A stretch of DNA of 7,190 nt. Origin: Dehalococcoidia bacterium (lineage in GTDB: Bacteria > Chloroflexota > Dehalococcoidia > UBA3495). The notes beneath the pieces are model-generated. The model had not been told where the DNA came from and did no database searches. It saw nothing but the letters and a program-made list of their open reading frames with translations. Positions within the stretch are counted from its first letter, which is position 1. The number at the start of each line of letters is the position of its first letter. Position numbers and translations under genes: made by a program. Location: positions 1-7,190 of the forward strand of contig JAPKDE010000129.1 in assembly GCA_028822675.1 (NCBI GenBank), in the 5' to 3' direction. Shown here piece after piece: positions 1 through 6,738 of the stretch.

Positions 1-861
1 GTCCCCACCAAGACAGAGCAAGGTGACCTTTGGCAGTGCTTGGGCGCCAGCCAAGGCGATTTTGAGCGCATCATTGTTGCACCACTGAACTGCCTAGATG
101 CCTTTAACATCTCGGCAGAGGTGTTTAACCTTACAGACAAGTATCAATGCCCGGCCATCATCATCTCGGACCTCTATATATCTGAGGGACGATTCAGCGT
201 TGACCCGGACAAGATAGACATGCACCCGACCATTGACCGGGGCGAACTGATTACAGAGCCTTCGAATACTGACGGGTACCTTAGATATAAGCTGACAGAC
301 AGCGGTATCTCGCCGAGGGCGTTGCCTGGGCTTGAAGGGTACGTCCATCTAGCCGCCACCGACGAACATGACGAGGACTCGACGCTAATCAGTGACGAGT
401 TCACCAACCCGCACAAACGGCGGGCGATGGTCGAAAAAAGGGCCAGGAAGTTCGATAACATCCTGCAGGACATCGCCGCTCCTGTTTTGGTCGGACCGGC
501 TGATGCCGATGTGACTGTGATTGGTTGGGGCTCAACCGACGACATAATCTCAGAGGCAGTGGACGTTCTGAACGCCGCTGGTATCTCCACCAACCATCTG
601 CAGATCAAATGGATGGTGCCGTTCCACGGAGACGAAATACTGGACATCCTATCCAAAGCCAAACGGACTATCATTGTGGAGAATAACTTCTCCGGTCAGT
701 TCGCGCGTTACATGCGTAGCGAGACCGGGTTCTCTGCCAGCGGACACATACGCAAGTATGACGGCGAACCGTTCATGCCCCACCACATAGTGGACGGCGT
801 GACAGCCCAGGTGAATGGCGAAACTGAGAAGTACATCCCATATCAGGAAATAACCGTTTAA
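1..861 (+). CDS. korA: 2-oxoacid:ferredoxin oxidoreductase alpha subunit (KorA-type), 3' part only
   Basis: C-terminal 286 residues of the alpha subunit of a 2-oxoacid:acceptor oxidoreductase, probably the 2-oxoglutarate:ferredoxin type. With the beta subunit it decarboxylates a 2-oxoacid to acyl-CoA and reduces ferredoxin in the cytoplasm. The reading frame is open from base 1 without a start, so the N-terminus lies outside the window; the TTG at 40 is internal. The first residues, PTKTEQGDLWQ followed by GASQGDF, match the conserved core of KorA proteins, in which a gamma-like domain is often fused upstream; that fusion cannot be seen here. The rest carries the C-terminal transketolase-like domain (ADVTVIGWGSTDD, KWMVPFHGDEILDIL) and the segment IIVENNFSGQFARYMRSE, typical of KorA C-termini. 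The stop is 41 bases before korB, and the two are almost certainly co-transcribed. The family is firm; the exact 2-oxoacid is inferred. Confidence 0.93.
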   Translation, partial: VPTKTEQGDLWQCLGASQGDFERIIVAPLNCLDAFNISAEVFNLTDKYQCPAIIISDLYISEGRFSVDPDKIDMHPTIDRGELITEPSNTDGYLRYKLTDSGISPRALPGLEGYVHLAATDEHDEDSTLISDEFTNPHKRRAMVEKRARKFDNILQDIAAPVLVGPADADVTVIGWGSTDDIISEAVDVLNAAGISTNHLQIKWMVPFHGDEILDILSKAKRTIIVENNFSGQFARYMRSETGFSASGHIRKYDGEPFMPHHIVDGVTAQVNGETEKYIPYQEITV

Positions 862-902
862 CCGGTAACATTAATCAATCCGGTGTGTAGCGAGGTAAAT
901 AT

Positions 903-1787
903 ATGGCAACAACAGCGATAAATCTTACGGCCAGAGATTTCAAGGGCAAGTCGAATCCAGACTGGTGTGCTGGCTGTGGCGACTTTGGCGTACTAAATGC
1001 CATTCAGCGGTCGGTTGCAGAACTGGGGTTCCGGCCCCATGAGATTATGACCGTCAGCGGAATTGGTTGCTCATCCAACCTGCCGGGCTACATCAATACT
1101 TATGGTATGCACACCCTTCACGGTCGGTCCCTGCCGATGGCCACCGGCGTGAAGATGGCCAACCACGAGATGAACGTGATAGTAGTTGGTGGAGACGGGG
1201 ATGGTTACGGTATCGGCGGCAACCACCTTACCCACACCGCACGCCGCAATACCGACTTGACCTACATCGTGATGAACAACCAGATCTACGGGTTGACCAC
1301 CGGCCAGATATCTCCCACCAGCAGCCTGGGTATGACCACCAAGAGCACACCGTTTGGCAACGTGGAACAGCCGATTAACCCTGTGACGTCATCGATTATG
1401 AACGGCGCTACTTTTGTGGCACGAGCCTACAGCGGCGATGTCAGACACTTGTCAGGCATTATCCAGCAGGCGATCCAGCACAAGGGATTCTCGCTAATCG
1501 ACGTGTTCAGCCCCTGCGTGACCTTCAATCTGGACAACACCCACGACTTCTTCAAGGAACGGATTAAGAAGCTGGAAGATGATGGACACAGCACCAGCGA
1601 CTGGAAGACTGCCTGCGAGAAGGCGATGTTGTTTGGTGACACCATTTATACCGGCGTGTTCTATGAGGGTGACCGACCATGTTTGGAAGACGTTGAACCC
1701 GTTCTCAAAACCGGTGGTCCGCTGTCCTTCCGAGAGCTTGGCCTTGGTCAAGAAGACGCCCAGAAGATCATCACCGGGATGATGTAA
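903..1787 (+). CDS. korB: 2-oxoacid:ferredoxin oxidoreductase beta subunit (KorB-type)
   Basis: Beta subunit of the same enzyme, 294 residues, a normal full length for KorB. It binds thiamine diphosphate and a 4Fe-4S cluster. Cysteines matching the usual cluster ligands are visible: C22 and C25 in WCAGCGDFG, C56 in SGIGCSSNLPGY, and C205 in FSPCVTFN. The ThDP/Mg motif is GGDGDGYGIGGNH (residues 96-108), closed by MNNQIYGLTTGQ (124-135). The motif HTLHGRSLPMATGVK (70-84) is characteristic of the family. The ATG is chosen because GAGG at 892-895 lies 7 bases upstream and the protein starts just before the first conserved cysteines. It follows korA by 41 bases and is followed by a strong terminator, so it is the last gene of its operon. 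2-Oxoglutarate is the most likely substrate from the overall KorAB resemblance, but pyruvate or branched 2-oxoacids are not excluded. Confidence 0.95.
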   Translation: MATTAINLTARDFKGKSNPDWCAGCGDFGVLNAIQRSVAELGFRPHEIMTVSGIGCSSNLPGYINTYGMHTLHGRSLPMATGVKMANHEMNVIVVGGDGDGYGIGGNHLTHTARRNTDLTYIVMNNQIYGLTTGQISPTSSLGMTTKSTPFGNVEQPINPVTSSIMNGATFVARAYSGDVRHLSGIIQQAIQHKGFSLIDVFSPCVTFNLDNTHDFFKERIKKLEDDGHSTSDWKTACEKAMLFGDTIYTGVFYEGDRPCLEDVEPVLKTGGPLSFRELGLGQEDAQKIITGMM

Positions 1788-1830
1788 CCAGCAACAAAAG
1801 CTGAGGCCTCACATCACATGGCGTAAAACC

Positions 1831-1868
1831 AACAGGGGAGCAAGGAAATACTTGCTCCCCTGTTTTTT
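1831..1868 (+). terminator. Rho-independent terminator of the korAB operon
   Basis: A perfect 14-bp stem (1831-1844 pairs with 1851-1864), a 6-base loop GAAATA, and a run of six T at 1863-1868. It lies 43 bases after the korB stop and separates korAB from the downstream E2 gene. A short AAAA run just upstream is too weak to suggest strong bidirectional use. Confidence 0.92.
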
Positions 1869-1893
1869 GCAGCGTCACTCAAGCGTGGGACGG

Positions 1894-1922
1894 TTGCCCC
1901 GTTGCGAGGTGTGCATTAATAT
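1894..1922 (+). promoter_or_regulatory. Candidate sigma-70-like promoter for the E2/ThDP-enzyme unit
   Basis: TTGCCC (1894-1899) and TAATAT (1917-1922) are 17 bases apart, each matching 4 of 6 consensus bases. A promoter is expected here because a strong terminator lies just upstream and an E2 gene with its own ribosome site lies about 100 bases downstream. The element match itself is modest and other choices are possible. The resulting leader would be roughly 95-100 bases; I see no recognisable riboswitch in it. Confidence 0.3.
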
Positions 1923-2015
1923 CTAAGCAACACTGCAGCCTAGGTTCTGTCTGTGGCTGGCCGTGCCCGGCGTTTGTTCATATTTGCTAGCCGGTTCCCT
2001 TAGTCGAACCCATTC

Positions 2016-2021
2016 AGGAGG
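2016..2021 (+). promoter_or_regulatory. Shine-Dalgarno AGGAGG that fixes a TTG start
   Basis: A perfect AGGAGG sits 5 bases before the TTG at 2027. The lipoyl domain needs to begin almost exactly there (ATSIVMPQMG), and no ATG or GTG in this frame is better placed. The TTG is therefore well supported as the true start. Confidence 0.85.
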
Positions 2022-2026
2022 AAAAA

Positions 2027-3385
2027 TTGGCAACATCAATCGTGATGCCCCAAATGGGTTACGACATGCACGAAGGCAAAGTGGTTCGCTGGCATAAAAA
2101 AGAGGGCGAAGAAGTGGTCCGCGGCGAGGTTATCGCCGAGATTGAAACCGACAAAGCTACCGTTGAATATGAAGCCTATACCGGCGGCGTCATGGCCAAG
2201 ATTGTGGCTGAAGAAGGAGTCTCAATTCCCGTGGGTGAACTCATCGCCGTGATGACAAACCCTGGAGAGGCGATTCCGGACGACATCCTAGCCGAGCTCG
2301 GAGCCACTACATCAGACGCTCCAGCCGCGCAATCATCTGTTCCAGCACCAGCTGTGGCCCCCGTAGCCTCGACCAACGGCGTGGTCAAAGCATCTCCCCT
2401 AGCCAAGAGACTGGCCAGAGAACGCGGCGTAGACCTGACAACAATCGCCGGCAGCGGCCCTGAAGGTCGAATTGTTGAAGCCGACATCCCCGCATCCGGC
2501 ACGGCGGCCCCGGCTGTCGAACAAGGCGAGGTTAGAGCATCACCTTTGGCTCGTAGATTGGCCAAAGAGCGCGGGATAGACCTCAGCACCATCACGGGCA
2601 CCGGTCCCGGCGGGCGTATCACAGAAGCCGATGTGCCGGAACATGCCGCCCCAGCCCCAGCCGTCTCCGCTTCAGCCTCGGCTGCTACGTCTCCGGGCCA
2701 AGAATCTGAACTGGTTGAATTGTCTCGGATGCGCCAGGCCGTCGCCAGAGTGACGGTGGACAGCAAGAGGGAGGCACCCCACTTCTACGTTGCCGTTGAG
2801 ATAGATATGACCAAGGCAATGTCGTTCCGGCGTGACGTGAATGACCAGGTCTCTGCTGAGCAACGAGTTAGCGTAAATGATCTGATCGTCAAAGCCTCGG
2901 CCATGGCCATTGGCCATCATCCCAAGTTCAATTCGTCCTTCCAAGACAACCACCTGAAGATGAACGCTTCAGTCAATATTGGCATCGCGGTCGCTCTGGA
3001 ATCCGGACTGATCATTCCCGGTATCAACAACTGCGAGAGCAAGAGCCTTGTCGAGATTGCCACTGCCAGCAGAGACCTTGTTACCAGGGCCAACAGCGGC
3101 ACCCTGCGCAATGAGGAATACAGCGGCACAACCTTCAGTGTCAGTAATCTGGGCATGTTTGATGTTGATAGCTTCACCGCCATAATCTTCCCGCCCCACG
3201 CCGCCATCTTGGCCGTGGGCACCGTTAAAGAGCAACCGGTGGTGCGTGACGGAGAACTAGCCATCGCCCAGATAATGAAAGCCACCCTTTCAACCGACCA
3301 CCGCGTGGCCGACGGAGCAGAGGCCGCCCAGTTCCTAACGGAAATCAAGAAACTCCTGGAAAACCCAATTAGCTTAGTAATCTAG
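2027..3385 (+). CDS. Dihydrolipoamide acyltransferase (E2) of a 2-oxoacid dehydrogenase complex, with two peripheral subunit-binding domains
   Basis: E2 core protein, 452 residues, which moves an acyl group from lipoamide to CoA. Residues 1-80 are a lipoyl domain with the lipoylated lysine K43 in IETDKATVE. An Ala/Pro linker follows, then two consecutive E3/E1-binding domains at about 120-155 (VKASPLAKRLARERG...) and 169-204 (VRASPLARRLAKERG...), and a second Ala/Pro/Ser linker (205-225). The catalytic domain (about 228-452) holds SNLGMFDVDSFTAIIFPPHAAILAVG-like sequence and the active-site motif DHRVADG with H425 and D429. Most E2 proteins have one to three lipoyl domains but a single binding domain, so the doubling is odd. 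The start is TTG with a perfect Shine-Dalgarno. A ThDP enzyme follows 46 bases later. Substrate (pyruvate, branched-chain or 2-oxoglutarate) cannot be set from sequence alone; no E1 or E3 gene is in the window. Confidence 0.93.
   Translation: MATSIVMPQMGYDMHEGKVVRWHKKEGEEVVRGEVIAEIETDKATVEYEAYTGGVMAKIVAEEGVSIPVGELIAVMTNPGEAIPDDILAELGATTSDAPAAQSSVPAPAVAPVASTNGVVKASPLAKRLARERGVDLTTIAGSGPEGRIVEADIPASGTAAPAVEQGEVRASPLARRLAKERGIDLSTITGTGPGGRITEADVPEHAAPAPAVSASASAATSPGQESELVELSRMRQAVARVTVDSKREAPHFYVAVEIDMTKAMSFRRDVNDQVSAEQRVSVNDLIVKASAMAIGHHPKFNSSFQDNHLKMNASVNIGIAVALESGLIIPGINNCESKSLVEIATASRDLVTRANSGTLRNEEYSGTTFSVSNLGMFDVDSFTAIIFPPHAAILAVGTVKEQPVVRDGELAIAQIMKATLSTDHRVADGAEAAQFLTEIKKLLENPISLVI
2384..2638 (+). 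repeat. Coding duplication: two diverged E3-binding domain copies in the E2 gene
   Basis: Copy 1 is 2384-2491 (residues 120-155) and copy 2 is 2531-2638 (residues 169-204), a period of 147 bases. By hand alignment 26 of 36 residues are identical and most of the changes are conservative (K/R, V/I, S/T). Only 9 of 36 codons are identical, so 17 of the 26 conserved residues use different codons. This is the pattern of an old duplication held by purifying selection, not a recent slippage or assembly artefact. A short Ala/Pro-rich spacer separates the copies. Confidence 0.9.
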
Positions 3386-3390
3386 TGGCT

Positions 3391-3406
3391 GTCAGCCCCC
3401 GCTGAC
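3391..3406 (+). other. Small intercistronic hairpin between the E2 and ThDP-enzyme genes
   Basis: GTCAGC pairs with GCTGAC across a CCCC loop (6-bp stem). There is no T-run after it, so it is not an intrinsic terminator. It might affect mRNA processing or stability, or be chance; the stem is short. Confidence 0.3.
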
Positions 3407-3417
3407 GCCGTGAAACA

Positions 3418-3423
3418 AAGGAG
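3418..3423 (+). promoter_or_regulatory. Shine-Dalgarno AAGGAG for the TTG start of the ThDP enzyme
   Basis: AAGGAG lies 8 bases before the TTG at 3432. The encoded N-terminus (PNLTGGQTVIESLKAQGV) lines up with the usual beginning of acetolactate-synthase-like proteins, which supports this non-ATG start. Confidence 0.75.
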
Positions 3424-3431
3424 AGCACAAG

Positions 3432-5072
3432 TTGCCTAATCTAACCGGTGGACAGACCGTAATCGAGTCCCTCAAAGCCCAGGGAGTGGACACCGTATTC
3501 GGCATAATATCAGTTCATAACCTGGATATATTCGACTCATTATTTGGCAGTCAAGATAGCATGAATTTCATCGGCGGCCGCCTGGAATTGGGCTGCGGAT
3601 TCATGGCTGATGGCTATTCCCGCGCCACTGGTAAACCCGGCGTCCTGATTACCAGCACCGGCCCCGGCGCAGCAGACTCGATGGGGGCAATGGGCGAGGC
3701 TTACTTCTCTGGCACTCCCTTGCTGCAAATTACCACCAACGTGGAACAAGAATTCCTCGGCAGCGGAAAACTGGCAACTCACGAGACCAAGAACCAGCTT
3801 GGGATGTTTGAGGCGGTGACTGACTGGAACACCTCTATCCCACAGGTTGAGTCCATCCCCGATAATATCAACGACGCCTTTGAGCGGTTCCAGACCCGCC
3901 GTCCCCGACCGATCGAACTGGAGATACCGACCGATCTTCTGGGAACCGAAGTCGATGTCGAACTGTCCAGTCCCAGACAGGCAGAGATACCCAAGGGCGA
4001 TCCCGCCAAGGTTGAGCAGGCCTTGCAGATGCTGCTCAAGGCCGAGCGCCCCGTCATCTTTATTGGTGAAGAAGTACAGCAATTGGGCGGCACCCAACAG
4101 ATCATTGAACTGGCCGAAAAAATAGGCGCGGCGGTGGTCACCGGAGACGGAGCCAAAGGCGCATTCCCGGAGGACCATCCCCAGTCATTGGGCCAAACCA
4201 TGGGGCGACGCATCTGGGGCGAGAACCCGCTTCAGGAATGGATGGGCACCTGCGACCTCGCAATTGTACTGGGCTCCATACTGCCCCAACGTTCCACTAC
4301 CGGTATCCAGATGCAACTACCCAAGAACCTGGTCCACGTGCTGCTGGACGGTGACGCCATTGGCAAGAACTACCCAACAACAGTGCCGATAGTTGCCAAC
4401 TCACAGGCAGTGGTCCAGCAGTGGTTAGGTGCCATTGGCGACCAAGACGTACACAAAGGTAAATCTTTCCAGGATGAAATTTCGTCCATGCGCGGCGAGA
4501 TGCGACACAAGCTAGAAGAGACCTGGGGCAACGAATTAAAGGTCTTTGAAACCGTACGGGAAGCGACTCCAAGGAACACGATTTTCTCGTTGGACCCAAC
4601 GGTCCCAGCCAGCAGGGCCACCCGCTTGCTGGAGATCTACGAACCGCGCACCTACATGCACCCCCACGGCTGGCTTGGCCTGGGCTTCGCCTTCCCTGCG
4701 GCGGTTGGTGCCAAGGTTGGCAAGCCGGACAGCCCCGTTGTCTGCGTGACCGGAGACGGTGGCTTCCAGTACAACTTCCAAGAACTGGGCACCTGCGCCC
4801 AGTACGGTATCCACCCGGTGGTGCTGATGTTCAATGACAACGCCTGGGGCGTGTTGAAGGGGTATCAGAAAGACCGCTTTGGCGATAACCGCCGGTTTGC
4901 TACCAACCTGGTGAACCCGGACTTCGTTAAGCTCTTCGAGTCGTACGGCTTTGAAGGCACCAAAGTCACCGACGTCAGCCAACTGGGCAAGGCTTTGGAA
5001 AATGCTATTAGTTCCGGCAAGACCCATTTGGTAGAGGTTCAGATTCCCAACGGAATTGGCGAACTGACCTAG
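3432..5072 (+). CDS. Thiamine-diphosphate-dependent enzyme of the acetolactate synthase/2-oxoacid decarboxylase superfamily
   Basis: 546-residue cytoplasmic protein with the three-domain layout of the superfamily. The N-terminal pyrimidine-binding domain (about 1-170) has the conserved catalytic glutamate E52 in GGRLELGCGFMADGYSRATG; acetolactate synthases usually have RHEQ here. The central domain is about 190-330 (ERPVIFIGEEV, TCDLAIVLGS). The C-terminal ThDP-binding domain (about 365-540) has GDGGFQYNFQELG (441-453), closed by FNDNAWGVLKGYQ (467-479). By spacing, the usual second Asn of the GDG...NN metal site is D469. It probably decarboxylates a 2-oxoacid and may transfer the product to an acceptor; the substrate is unknown. 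No acetolactate synthase small subunit (ilvN) follows, which argues against a simple role in branched-chain amino-acid synthesis. It follows the E2 by 46 bases and is probably co-transcribed with it, suggesting a link to 2-oxoacid or acetyl-unit metabolism. Confidence 0.88.
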   Translation: MPNLTGGQTVIESLKAQGVDTVFGIISVHNLDIFDSLFGSQDSMNFIGGRLELGCGFMADGYSRATGKPGVLITSTGPGAADSMGAMGEAYFSGTPLLQITTNVEQEFLGSGKLATHETKNQLGMFEAVTDWNTSIPQVESIPDNINDAFERFQTRRPRPIELEIPTDLLGTEVDVELSSPRQAEIPKGDPAKVEQALQMLLKAERPVIFIGEEVQQLGGTQQIIELAEKIGAAVVTGDGAKGAFPEDHPQSLGQTMGRRIWGENPLQEWMGTCDLAIVLGSILPQRSTTGIQMQLPKNLVHVLLDGDAIGKNYPTTVPIVANSQAVVQQWLGAIGDQDVHKGKSFQDEISSMRGEMRHKLEETWGNELKVFETVREATPRNTIFSLDPTVPASRATRLLEIYEPRTYMHPHGWLGLGFAFPAAVGAKVGKPDSPVVCVTGDGGFQYNFQELGTCAQYGIHPVVLMFNDNAWGVLKGYQKDRFGDNRRFATNLVNPDFVKLFESYGFEGTKVTDVSQLGKALENAISSGKTHLVEVQIPNGIGELT

Positions 5073-5099
5073 ATAATCCTGGCTGATAACCGATTGAAA

Positions 5100-5136
5100 A
5101 CAAGGGCCTGGAAGTTCTGCTTCCAGGCTCTTGTCT
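5100..5136 (+). terminator. Terminator-like hairpin after the ThDP-enzyme gene
   Basis: A 15-bp stem with one G-U pair (5100-5114 with 5120-5134) and a 5-base loop lies 27 bases after the stop codon. The T-tail is weak (TGTCTATT), but the strength of the stem and its position suggest it ends the E2/ThDP-enzyme transcript. TTTT follows on the opposite strand, so it might also work on antisense transcripts. Confidence 0.65.
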
Positions 5137-5145
5137 ATTCCGGGG

Positions 5146-5191
5146 TTGACGGCCACAATTGACATAAAGTTGGGCTGGTGTGTCCTTGACG
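5146..5191 (+). promoter_or_regulatory. Candidate promoter region of thyX with three TTGAC boxes
   Basis: TTGACG (5146), a perfect TTGACA (5159) and TTGACG (5186) lie between the upstream hairpin and thyX. None has a convincing -10 box at 16-18 bases, so I cannot choose a promoter. TTGACGG occurs twice, 40 bases apart, and could instead be a regulator site. thyX should need its own promoter here given the hairpin upstream. Confidence 0.25.
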
Positions 5192-5252
5192 GATAGCTAC
5201 CAATCCGCGCAAATAACGTAGGCGATTAATTAGGGAGAGTCTTCACCGCCAC

Positions 5253-6731
5253 ATGACCGAACCGATGAACAAAACCGGGGAATCTGAGCAGATTTATTCC
5301 AGACGGGTCTACCCGCTAGATGAACTCGGCCTGACCGAAGAACAGATCGCCGTGGCGTTTGCCATGACGTCCCGTAGGCCAGAGGCGTTTGACGAGATTG
5401 CCAAGCAGGTCAGCGAGGAGAAAGCCGCCGATTTCAATGAGCGTTGGGTCCTGGGTTACGGCCATGCTTCAGTAGCGGAACATGCAGTCGTCCATCTGGC
5501 GGTGGAGAATGTGTCCCGTCTGGCGGTGGACACCCTGGAAGACAACCGGTTGGCGTCCTACACGGAGAAGTCTTCCCGCTACCAGGTTATGCCGGAGGAC
5601 TATTACTACGTCCCGGAGGAACTGGACCAACATCCGGCCCTGAAGCAAGAGTATGAATCAGCCTGCCAGGGCCTGTTTCAGGGGTACATGAAGCTGATCG
5701 ATGGCTGTATGGACTACTTGAGAGAAATCACCCCAAGAATCGCTTCTGAGCGAGACGGCGCTTATAGGATGCGCCTTAGTCGGGTGGCCACTGACCACTG
5801 CCGTGCGGTACTGCCGGCGGCGACGCTGACCAACGTTGGTGTCACGGCCAACGCCCGAACTTTGGAACACGCTATCGCCAAGTTGGTTTCAGCCGAACTA
5901 ATTGAAGAGCAACAGTTGGGCGAAGCCATCAGAGAGCAGGGTCGGCTTGTGACACCGACGCTAATCAAATACGCCGATAAAGTTGACTATCTAGAACGAG
6001 CGCCGGGGTTGGCTTTGGATCAGGCCCGACGCTACGGATTCGCCGACGAAGAACCTGCAGTGGGCATGGTGACCGGGGACAGCGCACCTGAAGTTAAGTT
6101 GATCCATTGGGACCCTATGGGCGAGGAAAAACTGGCGGCGGCGATACTCTACCGCTACTCAAATCTGCCCTATGACCAGGTCTCGGAACAGGTCAAGGGT
6201 CTGGGAACAGAAGCACGGCAGGGGATTATTGATGAGAGTTCTGCTGGGTTGAGTCCCCACGACGCACCGGTACGCGAGTTTGAAGTTGTGGATTACACAT
6301 TTGAGTTCTTGCTGGACTACGGGGCCTACCGGGAGTTCAAGCGGCACCGGATGATGTCTTACCTACCCCAGCCGTTGACGGTGGCCCACGGGTACCGTAC
6401 CCCGCAGGTGGTGGCTGATGCGGGTCTATCATCGTTGTTTGAAGACACCGTGCGCCCAGCGGAAGAAGCCTATTGGAAGGTCAAGGAAGTATCACCCCAA
6501 GCCGCTCAGTACCTGGTCACTCACGCCCACAACCGGCGGGTGGTGACTAAGTTCAACCTGCGTGAGTCCTATCACCTGTTCAAGATGCGAACTTCAGACG
6601 AAGCGCATTTTGCAATCAGGGAGCCGATGGAGGAAGCAATGCGGCTGGCAGTTGAAGTCCAGCCCCAGTTATTCCGGCACCTGAAGCTCAGGAATTACCC
6701 AGACTGGTGGCCGCACGCAGTTCAGGGCTAG
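5253..6731 (+). CDS. thyX: Tandem-domain ThyX-like flavin-dependent thymidylate synthase
   Basis: 492 residues, about twice the usual ThyX length (220-260). ThyX methylates dUMP to dTMP using methylene-tetrahydrofolate and FAD. The N-terminal module (about 1-245) has GYGHASVAEHA (68-78), LEDNRLASYTEKSSRYQ (95-111) at the place of the RHRx7S signature, CRAVLP (183-188) and TANARTLEHA (198-207). The C-terminal module (about 275-492) has HDAPVREFEVVDYTFEF (336-352), a true RHR at 364-366 in RHRMMSYLPQP, and FNLRESYHLFKMR...AIRE (434-457), which resembles the ThyX substrate-binding helix. In the first half RHR is DNR but S107 is kept; in the second RHR is kept but P374 replaces the serine. The ATG has only a distant GGGAGAG (5233-5239, 13 bases upstream) and a second ATG lies at 5265, so the start is slightly uncertain. 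Family membership is firm; catalytic activity is likely but inferred. Confidence 0.88.
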   Translation: MTEPMNKTGESEQIYSRRVYPLDELGLTEEQIAVAFAMTSRRPEAFDEIAKQVSEEKAADFNERWVLGYGHASVAEHAVVHLAVENVSRLAVDTLEDNRLASYTEKSSRYQVMPEDYYYVPEELDQHPALKQEYESACQGLFQGYMKLIDGCMDYLREITPRIASERDGAYRMRLSRVATDHCRAVLPAATLTNVGVTANARTLEHAIAKLVSAELIEEQQLGEAIREQGRLVTPTLIKYADKVDYLERAPGLALDQARRYGFADEEPAVGMVTGDSAPEVKLIHWDPMGEEKLAAAILYRYSNLPYDQVSEQVKGLGTEARQGIIDESSAGLSPHDAPVREFEVVDYTFEFLLDYGAYREFKRHRMMSYLPQPLTVAHGYRTPQVVADAGLSSLFEDTVRPAEEAYWKVKEVSPQAAQYLVTHAHNRRVVTKFNLRESYHLFKMRTSDEAHFAIREPMEEAMRLAVEVQPQLFRHLKLRNYPDWWPHAVQG

Positions 6732-6738
6732 GCCTGTT

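Noticed and set aside
40..861. TTG at base 40 as the start of the korA gene
   Set aside because: The frame is open back to base 1 and encodes the conserved PTKTEQGDLWQ segment of KorA upstream of the TTG, so the gene is truncated by the window edge.
1802..1811. Perfect palindrome TGAGGCCTCA after korB
   Set aside because: Only 10 bases, without loop or repeats elsewhere in the window; the strong terminator 20 bases later explains the end of the unit.
4536..5165. A long open minus-strand frame opposite the 3' half of the ThDP-enzyme gene
   Set aside because: It mirrors the codons of a clearly conserved plus-strand gene, has no recognisable motifs and crosses the terminator hairpin; it is a compositional shadow.
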